From Helicobacter saguini (GTDB lineage Bacteria; Campylobacterota; Campylobacteria; Campylobacterales; Helicobacteraceae), in the NCBI RefSeq assembly GCF_000762875.2, contig NZ_JRMP02000005.1:62001-126000 (forward strand): DNA of 64,000 nucleotides, given 5' to 3'. The notes under the pieces are model-generated. The model was not told the origin of the DNA. It searched no databases and worked only from the letters and a program-made list of their open reading frames with translations. Positions 56,732-64,000 of the stretch are shown one piece after another. The first letter of the stretch is position 1; each line of letters opens with the position of its first letter. The position numbers and the translations under genes were made by a program.

Positions 56732-56967
56732 AATACAAACCATTCTCGTTTTAATTTATTTAATGTGTCGATTTCTTGTTTTAGTGCCATCACTTGCTCA
56801 TCAACCTGCGAAAACAGGCTCATATTTAAGCCCTCTGGCATATCCGCACTCCCACGTTTTATCATAATGTAGTCTTCTAGCGTGATTTTCGCCATATTTA
56901 ATGCGATAGTTAGCTCATCTTCGATACTTTCGATATTTCTAATAATTTGATTTATCCGCTCAAACAT
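56728..56967 (-). CDS. small helical protein, DUF2443-like
   Basis: This 79-residue acidic protein is predicted to be mostly helical: MFERINQIIRNIESIEDELTIALNMAKITLEDYIMIKRG, then ADMPEGLNMSLFSQVDEQVMALKQEIDTLNKLKREWFVF, a heptad-like second half. It matches my memory of the Helicobacter/Campylobacter family DUF2443, of unknown function. GATGAAAAA precedes the ATG and the ribosome site (AAGGATG) is good. The 3' end overlaps that of ybeY. Confidence 0.6.
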   Translation of the reverse strand: MFERINQIIRNIESIEDELTIALNMAKITLEDYIMIKRGSADMPEGLNMSLFSQVDEQVMALKQEIDTLNKLKREWFVF

Positions 56968-57078
56968 TTTTTCATCCTTAAAATTTGATAAAATATTATA
57001 CTAATTTTATGCTTAAAAATAGGATTAAATTCATTAACAACTATATTTTTTATTTTTTTCAACTTAATAATACTTAGC

Positions 57079-57084
57079 TATAAT
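57079..57084 (+). promoter_or_regulatory. TATAAT -10 element
   Basis: Exact TATAAT in TTAGCTATAATTCTT, 43 bp before the M16-like gene. Confidence 0.5.
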
Positions 57085-57126
57085 TCTTTGTGATTTCTTA
57101 GAATCTTTAGAATCTAAAGGCAAAAT

Positions 57127-58722
57127 ATGTTGCGAATTTTATTAGTTTTTATTTTTTTAGGAGCGTTTATGAGTGCGAAAGATGTTGCTAGAGATGCGAA
57201 TGTTAAGGCGAGTGATAATACTCAAAGTATAAAGAAAAAAGAGCAGAAAATAGCCCAAAAAACCCCAAAAGATACAAAAAATCCAAAGGGGGTTGCAGTG
57301 GGCTACAAAAACCAAAACACACAAGAGAAGAGAGCAGAGTATAAAAGCCAGAGTGTAAATGAGAATAAGACGGACTACAAAACTCAAAGCACACAAGCGA
57401 AAAAAGCGAACTACAAAAGCCAAAGTGGAGGCAAAATGGGCTACAAAAGCCAAAGCATAAAGGGGGGCAAAATGGAGTATAAAAGTCAAGATTCCTTAAC
57501 ATTTTTAGAGGTAAAGGGCGTGAAGATTCCTGTGATTTTTGAGAGCTCAAAAGTGCTTCCTATCGGGCATTTAGAGCTTAATTTTATAGGTGGGGGCAGT
57601 GTGTTTAATCCGCCTAAAAAGCCGCTATCAAAAGTTGGTGCAAACCTGCTAAATTACGGCACAAAAACTCTAGGCAATGTCGGCTTTGCAAATCTGCTTG
57701 AAAGCAAGGCTATAAGCCTTCAAGCAAGCGATAGCCCTAGCACGCTTAGCATTAGCCTTGATTTTTTAAGCGAGTTTGAGGACTTTGCCCTAGAGCGACT
57801 TGCCGACTTATTACAAAATCCAAATCTAACGCAAAAGGCGTTAAATGATATTCAAACAAAGCTTAAAGCCACGCTTCTTAGCAAGAGTGCCGACTTTGAC
57901 TATCAGGCTAGAATCTTGCTTTATAAAAGCGTGTTTGCCCACACGCCTTTGGCTTACCCAGCCCTTGGCAATAACGCAAAGGAGATAGATTCTGTGGATT
58001 TAAAAGATGTGAAGGGCTATTTAGATTCTAATCTTGTGCTAAGTCGGCTAACTATCGTGCTTGGCGGCGACTTGGATATAGAATCTAGCCTTAAAAAAAT
58101 AAAAAACATTCTCGCAAATCTAAGCGTTGGCACAAGCGTGGATACGCCACATTACGCGGTAAAACCTGCCACTATAAAAGAGGTCAAAAAGGATACGCAA
58201 CAGGCGTTCATCTATTTTGCTTCGCCTTTGGCTTTGAGTGATATGAGGCAGGAGGCGTATAAGGCGCGTGTGGTGGGCTTTATTTTGGGCAGTTCTGGCT
58301 TTGGGTCGCGGCTTATGGAGGAAATCCGCGTAAAACGTGGCTTGGCGTATTCGGCGTATATGTATCCAAATTTGACGCGCCTTAGCACACATTTTGTCGG
58401 GCAGATGCAAACCGCGTTAGATAAGCAAGATGAGGCGATAAAAATTACGCAAGATTTATTGAATGAGTTTGTGAAAAATGGCGCAACTGCAGAGGAGTTA
58501 GAATCTGCTAAACAATTTATCTTGGGTAATAAGCCCTTGCAAGAAGAGACGCTAGAGCAGCGACTGGGCGCGAAATATAATTATTTTATGAGCGATTTGC
58601 CGCTTGATTATCGCGATGAATTTGTGCGACAAGTCCAAGAGTTAGACTTAGCGACCCTAAATGCGTATATTAAGGCGCATCCTGAGATTGCAAATGTGAC
58701 TTTTGCGGTGATAAGAAATTAA
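57127..58722 (+). CDS. M16 peptidase-like protein without the HXXEH motif, with tandem YKSQS repeats
   Basis: This 531-residue protein has a signal sequence (LRILLVFIFLGAFMSA). A repeat zone follows at residues about 58-122: about seven Tyr-Lys-(Ser/Asn/Thr)-Gln-(Ser/Asn) units spaced 10-16 residues (YKNQN, YKSQS, YKTQS...). An M16-type domain begins at about 135: VKIPVIFESSKVLPIGHLELNFIGGGSVFNPPKKPLSKVGANLLNYGTKTLGNVGFANLLESKAI. Active M16 proteases have HXXEH after the first strand (in the place of this GTKTLGN stretch); I find none, so it should be inactive by itself. H. pylori has an active and an inactive M16 pair; the partner is not here. The C-terminal half (YFASPLALSDMRQEAYKARVVGFILGSSGFGSRLMEEIRVKRGLAYSAY) is typical of the second M16 domain. 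Confidence 0.75.
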   Translation: MLRILLVFIFLGAFMSAKDVARDANVKASDNTQSIKKKEQKIAQKTPKDTKNPKGVAVGYKNQNTQEKRAEYKSQSVNENKTDYKTQSTQAKKANYKSQSGGKMGYKSQSIKGGKMEYKSQDSLTFLEVKGVKIPVIFESSKVLPIGHLELNFIGGGSVFNPPKKPLSKVGANLLNYGTKTLGNVGFANLLESKAISLQASDSPSTLSISLDFLSEFEDFALERLADLLQNPNLTQKALNDIQTKLKATLLSKSADFDYQARILLYKSVFAHTPLAYPALGNNAKEIDSVDLKDVKGYLDSNLVLSRLTIVLGGDLDIESSLKKIKNILANLSVGTSVDTPHYAVKPATIKEVKKDTQQAFIYFASPLALSDMRQEAYKARVVGFILGSSGFGSRLMEEIRVKRGLAYSAYMYPNLTRLSTHFVGQMQTALDKQDEAIKITQDLLNEFVKNGATAEELESAKQFILGNKPLQEETLEQRLGAKYNYFMSDLPLDYRDEFVRQVQELDLATLNAYIKAHPEIANVTFAVIRN

Positions 58723-58778
58723 AATTTTTAATAAAGCAAAGGATAAGTTTCTTTATTAAAAAATGCTAACATTTCTTT

Positions 58779-58784
58779 TATAAT
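58779..58784 (+). promoter_or_regulatory. TATAAT -10 element
   Basis: Exact TATAAT in TTTTATAATTACC, 25 bp before the malic enzyme ATG. Confidence 0.5.
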
Positions 58785-58808
58785 TACCACCAAACAAGGA
58801 GAAACAAA

Positions 58809-60053
58809 ATGCAAGAGATAAAATCCAAAGACCACGATGATAAAAATCACTACAAAGAAGCGTTGAAATACCATATCGGTGGCAAGATTTCCGTTGTCCC
58901 AAAGACGCCACTGCGTGATGAGCATGACTTAAGCCTTGCGTATTCCCCGGGCGTTGCTGCGCCTTGTAAGGCGATTGAGGAAAATCCGCTACTTGCCTTT
59001 AAATACACATCCAAAAATAGCCTTGTAGCCGTCATTAGCAATGGCACGGCAGTCCTTGGGCTAGGCGACATCGGCGCGCAGGCGAGTAAGCCTGTGATGG
59101 AGGGCAAAGCCGTGCTTTTTAAGACCTTTGGCAATGTCGATGCCTTTGACATCGAGGTCAATGAAAAGGACCCGCGAAAGTTTATTGAGATTGTAAAGGC
59201 GATTGCGCCTACTTTTGGCGGGATAAATTTGGAGGATATTAAGGCGCCGGATTGCTTTCTTATCGAGCGGGAGCTAAAGGAGGCGCTTGATATTCCTGTG
59301 ATGCACGATGACCAGCATGGCACGGCGATTGTTAGCACGGCTGCGATTATGAATGCGAGTGAGATTATAGGTAAAAGCATAGAATCTATGCGTGTGGTAA
59401 TCGTGGGCGCTGGCGCGGCTGGCATTGCGTGTGGGAAAATGTATAAGCAAATCGGCGTAAAGGACATTGTGATGTTTGATTCTAAGGGATGTATAGATTC
59501 TACACACAGCGATTTGAATGAGTATAAAAAGGAGTTTGTAAGCAGCAAACATTACGCGAATTTGCGTGAGGCTTTGAAAGACGCGGATGTGTTTTTGGGG
59601 CTATCTAAGCCAAATTTGCTAAGTGGCGAGGATTTGAAAGTGATGGCGAAAGACCCGCTTATTTTTGCACTTGCTAATCCTGTGCCTGAAATCTTGCCAG
59701 AAGATGCACTGAAAGCCCGTCCAGATGCGATTATAGCGACAGGCAGGAGTGACTATCCAAATCAAATAAATAATGTTTTGGGCTTTCCATATATTTTTAA
59801 TGGCGCGATGAAAGTGCATGCAAAAAAGATAAATTATGAAATGAAAATCGCGGCTGCAAGGGCTTTAGCAAAGCTAGCTCAAGATGAGGTCCCTGTAACA
59901 GTGCAAAGATTGCATGACCACAAATTAGTCTTTGGACGTGAATATCTTGTCCCATCGCCTTTTGATAAACGTTTGCGTGAAAAAGTAGCAAACGCGGTAG
60001 CAAAAGCCGCGGTAGATAGCGGCGTAGCACGCTTGGAGCTTGATAAATTATAA
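58809..60053 (+). CDS. malic enzyme (NAD(P)-dependent, short form)
   Basis: This 414-residue oxidoreductase decarboxylates malate to pyruvate. The N-terminal half has LSLAYSPGVAAPCKAI, FGGINLEDIKAPDCFLIEREL and PVMHDDQHGTAIV (metal ligands in the DDQHG motif). The Rossmann half has VVIVGAGAAGIACGKMYKQIG, LGLSKPNLLSGEDLKVM, FALANPVPEILPEDA and GRSDYPNQINNVLGFPYIF. It lacks the C-terminal phosphotransacetylase-like domain of E. coli MaeB, as in short forms. AAGGAG precedes the ATG. Cofactor preference cannot be told. Confidence 0.93.
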   Translation: MQEIKSKDHDDKNHYKEALKYHIGGKISVVPKTPLRDEHDLSLAYSPGVAAPCKAIEENPLLAFKYTSKNSLVAVISNGTAVLGLGDIGAQASKPVMEGKAVLFKTFGNVDAFDIEVNEKDPRKFIEIVKAIAPTFGGINLEDIKAPDCFLIERELKEALDIPVMHDDQHGTAIVSTAAIMNASEIIGKSIESMRVVIVGAGAAGIACGKMYKQIGVKDIVMFDSKGCIDSTHSDLNEYKKEFVSSKHYANLREALKDADVFLGLSKPNLLSGEDLKVMAKDPLIFALANPVPEILPEDALKARPDAIIATGRSDYPNQINNVLGFPYIFNGAMKVHAKKINYEMKIAAARALAKLAQDEVPVTVQRLHDHKLVFGREYLVPSPFDKRLREKVANAVAKAAVDSGVARLELDKL

Positions 60054-60140
60054 AAAAATCTTTTAAGCTTTGCTTTTTACCATAATATAGAATCTTTATG
60101 AAAGTTTTTGCATGATTTTTAGTATATCACAAGGTAGAAA

Positions 60141-61058
60141 ATGCTGGAATTGCGGAATTTATATGTGAAATATAATGAAAAAATTTTGCTAAATAATATA
60201 AATTTATGCGTAAAAAGTGGAGAAATTGCCGTGCTTTTAGGGAAAAGTGGGAGTGGGAAAACTTTGAGTTTGCTTACTTTTTTTGATTTATTACCTAAGA
60301 ATTTAAATAGAATTAGTGGGGAAGTTTTTTTGATAAAAAGTTATGAAAATGCTAATTTTATAGAATCTACTTTTTTAGATTCTAATTTGCAAGATTCTAA
60401 TAAAATAGATTCTAATTCTTTAAAAAATAAAATTATAGAATCTAATATTTTAGATTCTAAAAATTATGAATTTAATAAGCAAGATTCTAAAGAAATTATA
60501 GAATCTAACCCCGAAGATTCTAAAAAAAATATAGAATCTAACACCCAAAAAATAGAGCAGAAAATAAATCTAAAGTCCGCACGTGGCAGGCTTTTTAGCC
60601 TTATAATGCAAAATCCTTTAAGCTGTTTTAATCCGCTTTTTACAATTAAATCTCATTTTTTAGAATCTAGTTTTAATGGCTTTAATGAAAAAAAAATAAA
60701 CTCCCTACTGCACGATGTTAATCTAGATTCTGGCGTGCTAAATCTCTATCCTTTTGAGCTTAGTGGCGGGATGCTGCAGCGCGTTATGATTGCGTTGTCG
60801 CTTGTGAATGAGCCGCGATTTCTCTTTTTTGATGAGCCAACTAGCGATATTGATTCTAAAAATATTAAGCTTTTTCTCTCCCTTTTAGATTCTATAAAAA
60901 AAAAGAAAAACATCGGTATAATGCTAGTTACACACGATTTACGTGTCGCTTTGAAAATCGCAGATTCTATATACATTATGAAAAATGGACAAATTATGTC
61001 TCATTTAGATTCCATAAAAAATATTACTGAATCTAGCTTGATAAATCTAATGAAGTAG
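60141..61058 (+). CDS. ABC transporter ATPase, NikD/DppD-like, with repeat insert
   Basis: This 305-residue nucleotide-binding subunit has Walker A GKSGSGKTLS (about residue 33), a signature LSGGMLQR near 207, and Walker B RFLFFDEPTSDID followed by LVTHDLRVALKIAD. Between Walker A and the Q-loop it has about 70 extra residues (71-140) of DSN/IESK repeats, so it is longer than the usual 250-265. Adjacent to a second ATPase (7 bp apart) this forms the pair usual for peptide/nickel importers of the DppDF/NikDE type. The permeases and the binding protein are not in the window. Metal versus peptide specificity is open. Confidence 0.82.
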   Translation: MLELRNLYVKYNEKILLNNINLCVKSGEIAVLLGKSGSGKTLSLLTFFDLLPKNLNRISGEVFLIKSYENANFIESTFLDSNLQDSNKIDSNSLKNKIIESNILDSKNYEFNKQDSKEIIESNPEDSKKNIESNTQKIEQKINLKSARGRLFSLIMQNPLSCFNPLFTIKSHFLESSFNGFNEKKINSLLHDVNLDSGVLNLYPFELSGGMLQRVMIALSLVNEPRFLFFDEPTSDIDSKNIKLFLSLLDSIKKKKNIGIMLVTHDLRVALKIADSIYIMKNGQIMSHLDSIKNITESSLINLMK

Positions 61059-61064
61059 GGCGAA

Positions 61065-61745
61065 ATGTTGCGTGTGGAAAATCTAACTTTTTATTACAAA
61101 AAATATAGAATCTATAAGGTAGAAAAAATTAAGATTCTAGATAATATAAGTTTTGAGCTAAAAAATAATGAGTTTGTAGCCCTTGTGGGTGAAAGTGGTA
61201 GCGGCAAAAGCACACTCGCTAAAATCCTTGCTAGGCTTATAAAAATAGATTCTAAGAGTGCAAAAATCTATTTGCAAAATCGCCATATTAATGATTTTAA
61301 GCCAAAAGATTTTTATAGAATCTGCACGATTTTATTGCAAGATTCTATAAATTCGCTAAATCCAAATTTAAATATTTTGCAGAATCTAAGCGAAGTTTCT
61401 TTTCTTTTAGATTCTATAAATGATAATTTAATCATAGAAAAATTAGAAAAAGTGCAACTTGATAAAAACATATTATTCAAACTTCCATCTATGATTTCAG
61501 GCGGTGAAGCCCAAAGAGTTTGCATTGCAAAAGCCTTGCTTACAAACGCAAAAATTTTTATTTTAGATGAAATCACTTCAAATTTAGACTATATAAATCA
61601 ACGAGAAATTATGCAAATTTTTACCCAAATAAAAAAACAAAACACCGATACAAGCATACTTTTCATAACGCACGATTTAGACTTAGCAAAAGAGTTTTGT
61701 GATAGAATCTTAATCTTGCAAAATAGTGAAATAAAGCCAAATTGA
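61065..61745 (+). CDS. ABC transporter ATPase, NikE/DppF-like
   Basis: This 226-residue partner subunit has Walker A GESGSGKSTLAK, Q-loop ICTILLQDSINSLNP, signature ISGGEAQRVCIAKAL and Walker B AKIFILDEITSNLD, with switch His in LFITHDLDLAKEF. It has no large repeat insert, in contrast with its neighbour. It starts 6 bp after the preceding stop, so the two are translated together. The C-terminal oligopeptide-family extension is short. Confidence 0.83.
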   Translation: MLRVENLTFYYKKYRIYKVEKIKILDNISFELKNNEFVALVGESGSGKSTLAKILARLIKIDSKSAKIYLQNRHINDFKPKDFYRICTILLQDSINSLNPNLNILQNLSEVSFLLDSINDNLIIEKLEKVQLDKNILFKLPSMISGGEAQRVCIAKALLTNAKIFILDEITSNLDYINQREIMQIFTQIKKQNTDTSILFITHDLDLAKEFCDRILILQNSEIKPN

Positions 61746-61816
61746 GATTAAAAATTCACATTTATTTTGTATATTTTTGTTTATATATTTCAACATATTT
61801 TCAAAAAGGAGCAAAA

Positions 61817-62338
61817 ATGAACATCGAAAAAATATCCATAGGCAAGATTCCAAACGAGCTAAATGCCGTGATTGAAATACCTTTTGGCAGCAACATAAAA
61901 TACGAAGTCGATAAGGAGAGTGGTGCGGTCGTGGTCGATAGGATTATGCGGAGTGCTGTGTATTACCCGGCAAATTACGGCTTTATCCCGCACACGCTCG
62001 CACTCGATGATGACCCGATTGACATTTTGGTGCTAAATGAGTATCCCTTGCAGGCTGGGAGCGTGATAAAGTGCCGACTGATAGGCGTTTTGCTAATGGA
62101 AGATGAGGGCGGCAAGGATGAGAAACTGCTAGCCGTTGCCCTTGATAAAATCGACCCGACTTACAAGGATGTGAAAACTTACAAGGATTTACCGCAAATC
62201 GTGCTTGATAGAATCAAGAATTTTTTTGAGACATACAAAATGCTAGAGCCTGAAAAATGGGTAAAAGTCACCGATTTTCAAGGCATACAGGAAGCCGAAC
62301 ATTTGCTAAATGAAGCGATAAAAAGATATAAAAAATAG
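61817..62338 (+). CDS. ppa: inorganic pyrophosphatase
   Basis: This soluble family I pyrophosphatase has 173 residues. The frame is open from 61742, but ATG 61817 begins the conserved MNIEKISIGKIPNELNAVIEIP and has AAGGAG. Active-site blocks: SNIKYEVDKESGAVVVDRI, YYPANYGFIPHTLALDDDPIDILVL, GGKDEKLLAVALDKIDPTYKDV, FFETYKMLEPEKWVKV. It follows the ABC ATPases but has its own ribosome site. It has no motif insert. Confidence 0.97.
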   Translation: MNIEKISIGKIPNELNAVIEIPFGSNIKYEVDKESGAVVVDRIMRSAVYYPANYGFIPHTLALDDDPIDILVLNEYPLQAGSVIKCRLIGVLLMEDEGGKDEKLLAVALDKIDPTYKDVKTYKDLPQIVLDRIKNFFETYKMLEPEKWVKVTDFQGIQEAEHLLNEAIKRYKK

Positions 62339-62379
62339 AGTTTTTATCACTAAAAGTTATAGAATCTGTAAGGATAGAA

Positions 62380-63147
62380 ATGAAAATTTCTTATTTGCAT
62401 AAATTAGATTCTAAAGATTTGATTATATTTTTTGCTGGGTTTGGCTCAAATCCTTGCCATTTTTCACATTTAGATTCTAAGTTTGATGTGGTTATGATTT
62501 ATGATTATGCTGATTTTTTTATTGAATTTATGAGTGAAAAAAGCTCTAAAATTAATAACTTTATTCCAACGCAAAGTTATGAAAATTTGTATTTAATCGC
62601 CTTTTCAATGGGCGTGTGCGTGGCTTCGCAAATTTTAGATTCTAATATGCTAAATTTCAAACGCAAAATCGCCATAAATGGCAGTAATTACGGCATTAAC
62701 GACATTTTTGGCATAAAAGAAAAAACCTTTAAATTCACAATGAAACATTTTAAATTAGATGATTTTAAAATGAAACTTTTTGGGCTAGATTCTAAAATAG
62801 ATTTTAAAGATTTTATAGAATCTAAGTTAGGAAATTTAGAATTTTCTAGCGAAAATGTTCTAAAAAATGAATTAGAATCATTATATAATTTTATTAAAAA
62901 GCGTAATTTAATAGAATCTAAAAACTTAAAAGAAAATGAATTTTTTTGGAATCTAGCCTTGATTTCTAAGCAAGATTTAATTTTCCCACAGCAAAATTGT
63001 TTAAATTTTTTTGAGAATTTACGCGATTTGCAAGATTCTAAAAAGTTAGAAAATTTAGAACAAAATAGCATAAAAATTACACAAATCAATGCTCCACATT
63101 TCCCATTTTTCACCTTTAAAAGCTGGGACGAAATATGTCAAATGTAG
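62380..63147 (+). CDS. bioG: pimeloyl-ACP methyl ester esterase, BioG type
   Basis: This 255-residue alpha/beta-hydrolase of the DUF452 family has the oxyanion-type start IIFFAGFGSNPCHFSHL and a nucleophile elbow AFSMGVCVAS (Ser in G-x-S-x-G-like A-F-S-M-G). The C-terminal His falls in INAPHFPFF. BioG proteins remove the methyl group from pimeloyl-ACP at the end of the BioC pathway. Overlap with the next gene, a BioC-like methyltransferase, supports this role in biotin synthesis. Short DSK/ESK stretches occur at about residues 20-30 and 145-215. Confidence 0.8.
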   Translation: MKISYLHKLDSKDLIIFFAGFGSNPCHFSHLDSKFDVVMIYDYADFFIEFMSEKSSKINNFIPTQSYENLYLIAFSMGVCVASQILDSNMLNFKRKIAINGSNYGINDIFGIKEKTFKFTMKHFKLDDFKMKLFGLDSKIDFKDFIESKLGNLEFSSENVLKNELESLYNFIKKRNLIESKNLKENEFFWNLALISKQDLIFPQQNCLNFFENLRDLQDSKKLENLEQNSIKITQINAPHFPFFTFKSWDEICQM

Positions 63148-64000
63148 ATTCTAAAAATTCGCAAAATTTTCTCAAAGATTCTATAAAAGATTCTATAAAA
63201 ACACAGAATCTAGATTCTAAAAACACAAATTTTTTAAAGCAAGATTCTATAAGTTTAGATTCTAAAAAAATCGCTGCTAGATTCTATAAAACAAAAAAAA
63301 CTTATGCCTTAAATACGCCTATTCAAGCCCTTATGCGAAGCGAGCTAATAAAGATTCTAAAGCAAAATTTAACGCAAAAAAGTTTTAAAAATGTCTTTGA
63401 ATTTGGCACTCATTGCGGCGAATATACGCAACTTTTAAGGCAAAATATAGAATCTAAAAACTACATTGCAAATGATATTTGCGATTATAATTTGCGTCTT
63501 AAGGGCGTAAAAACCACGATTTTTGATATGAATGAGCTGCAAAATAGCGAAATTTTTAGTCAAAAATTTGATTTAATCACATCAAATGCGACTTTGCAGT
63601 GGCTTAATTTTGACAAAACTCTGCAAAATTTAGTGCAGATTTTAAGCAAAAATGGCGTGATTTTATGTAGCAGTTTTGGGGAGCAAAATTTGATAGAAAT
63701 AAAAAAAACAACAGGCTATGGACTGCAATATGAAAGCCTTCAAACAATAGAATCTAAGCTAAAAAAATATTTTAAAAATGTGATTTTAAGTGAGCAATTT
63801 CACACGCTAAAATTTAAAAACGCCCTAGAAATTTTCCGCCATTTAAAGCTATCTGGCGTAAATTCCTGCGGCATAAATTCGCAAGATTCTTTATTAAAAC
63901 AAGATTTTAAAAAAACACAGAATCTAGATTCTAAAAACGCACAAAACTACGCAAAAAAAGCTTCCAAGCAAATAATAATAAAAAAATCTTGGCTAGAAAA
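63135..64000 (+). CDS. bioC: malonyl-ACP O-methyltransferase (BioC-like), 3' end cut by window
   Basis: The open frame starts at ATG 63135, 13 bp inside the end of bioG, and is still open at base 64000 (288 codons). Residues 1-46 are a DSK/DSIK-rich extension. The family start follows (KKIAARFYKTKKTYALNTPIQALMRSEL, the F/Y-x-K-A-x-x-Y motif of BioC), then motif I NVFEFGTHCGEYTQLL, SNATLQWLNFDKTL and LEIFRHLKLSGVNS. The last is the family's RHLKxTGVN signature, which is followed by another DSK-rich stretch. BioC methylates malonyl-ACP so that fatty acid synthesis can make pimeloyl-ACP. The C-terminus lies outside the window. Confidence 0.82.
   Translation, partial: MSNVDSKNSQNFLKDSIKDSIKTQNLDSKNTNFLKQDSISLDSKKIAARFYKTKKTYALNTPIQALMRSELIKILKQNLTQKSFKNVFEFGTHCGEYTQLLRQNIESKNYIANDICDYNLRLKGVKTTIFDMNELQNSEIFSQKFDLITSNATLQWLNFDKTLQNLVQILSKNGVILCSSFGEQNLIEIKKTTGYGLQYESLQTIESKLKKYFKNVILSEQFHTLKFKNALEIFRHLKLSGVNSCGINSQDSLLKQDFKKTQNLDSKNAQNYAKKASKQIIIKKSWLE

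Noticed and set aside
57157-57550. Antisense ORFs of 110 and 115 codons over the YKSQS repeats
   Set aside because: They are cysteine/phenylalanine-rich low-complexity mirror images of the repeat zone.

Overview
The window is an AT-rich chromosomal stretch from a member of the Campylobacterota, most likely a Helicobacter species of the enterohepatic type. This rests on several genes: an H. pylori-like non-haem ferritin (Pfr), a primary sigma factor with a long acidic middle region, a Maf-type flagellin glycosyltransferase, a NuoG/H/I block, BioG plus BioC, a DUF2443-like small protein, and many homopolymer-controlled surface-glycan genes. No rRNA, insertion sequence, integrase, phage gene or CRISPR array is visible. 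The genes are mostly housekeeping genes in small groups on both strands.

Layout. 1-2556: two phase-variable genes (a 5'-cut sulfotransferase-like protein and a methyltransferase that is OFF at a G11 tract). 2636-12934: MacA-like adaptor, Tat-type ABC binding protein, glyQ, sucC, a PEP-utilising enzyme with a large repeat insert, gmhA, rlmN, a DUF1304 protein. 13009-24758: dnaG, two related methyltransferases (one OFF at a (GA)15 tract), pepD, a Sel1-like secreted protein, a Maf glycosyltransferase, tlyA, a secreted SH3-like protein. 24835-34916: aat, an orphan MotB/ZorB-like protein, rpoD, ttcA, and nuoG-H-I with four tiny coupled ORFs between nuoG and nuoH. 35187-47132: murG, hisB, chaN, a cyclophilin, four tRNA genes (Pro, His, Arg, Arg) behind a consensus promoter, efp, a frameshifted gene, pyrC, a CoA-binding protein, prfB, two beta-barrel proteins. 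47259-53273: isolated nuoA, then a five-gene glycan-modification operon. 53367-64000: rdgB, pfr, carA, ybeY, DUF2443-like, an M16-like protein, malic enzyme, two NikD/NikE-like ATPases, ppa, bioG and a 3'-cut bioC.

Three things stand out. First, the octamer AGATTCTA and its complement TAGAATCT saturate the window, between genes and as in-frame Asp-Ser-Lys / Glu-Ser-Lys inserts in MurG, PyrC, PepD, RlmN, RdgB, NuoG, NuoI, RpoD, NikD, BioC and others, which makes many of these proteins 40-150 residues longer than usual. Its core is a GANTC site. A separate 22-bp GC-rich element occurs in three identical copies that are read in different strands and frames inside proteins. Second, the operon at 47751-53273 is a daisy chain. 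Each of its first four genes carries a 11-16 base G/C tract between its enzyme domain and a throw-away tail, and each tail runs to, or a few bases past, the next start codon. For three of the four tracts two of the three reading frames reach the next gene and the third stops within 3 bases of the tract. Third, the nuo genes are split into separate loci, and nuoG-nuoH is bridged by four unannotated short ORFs joined by stop/start overlaps, three of them membrane peptides.

All assignments come from reading sequence and from memory of protein families; no database search was run.
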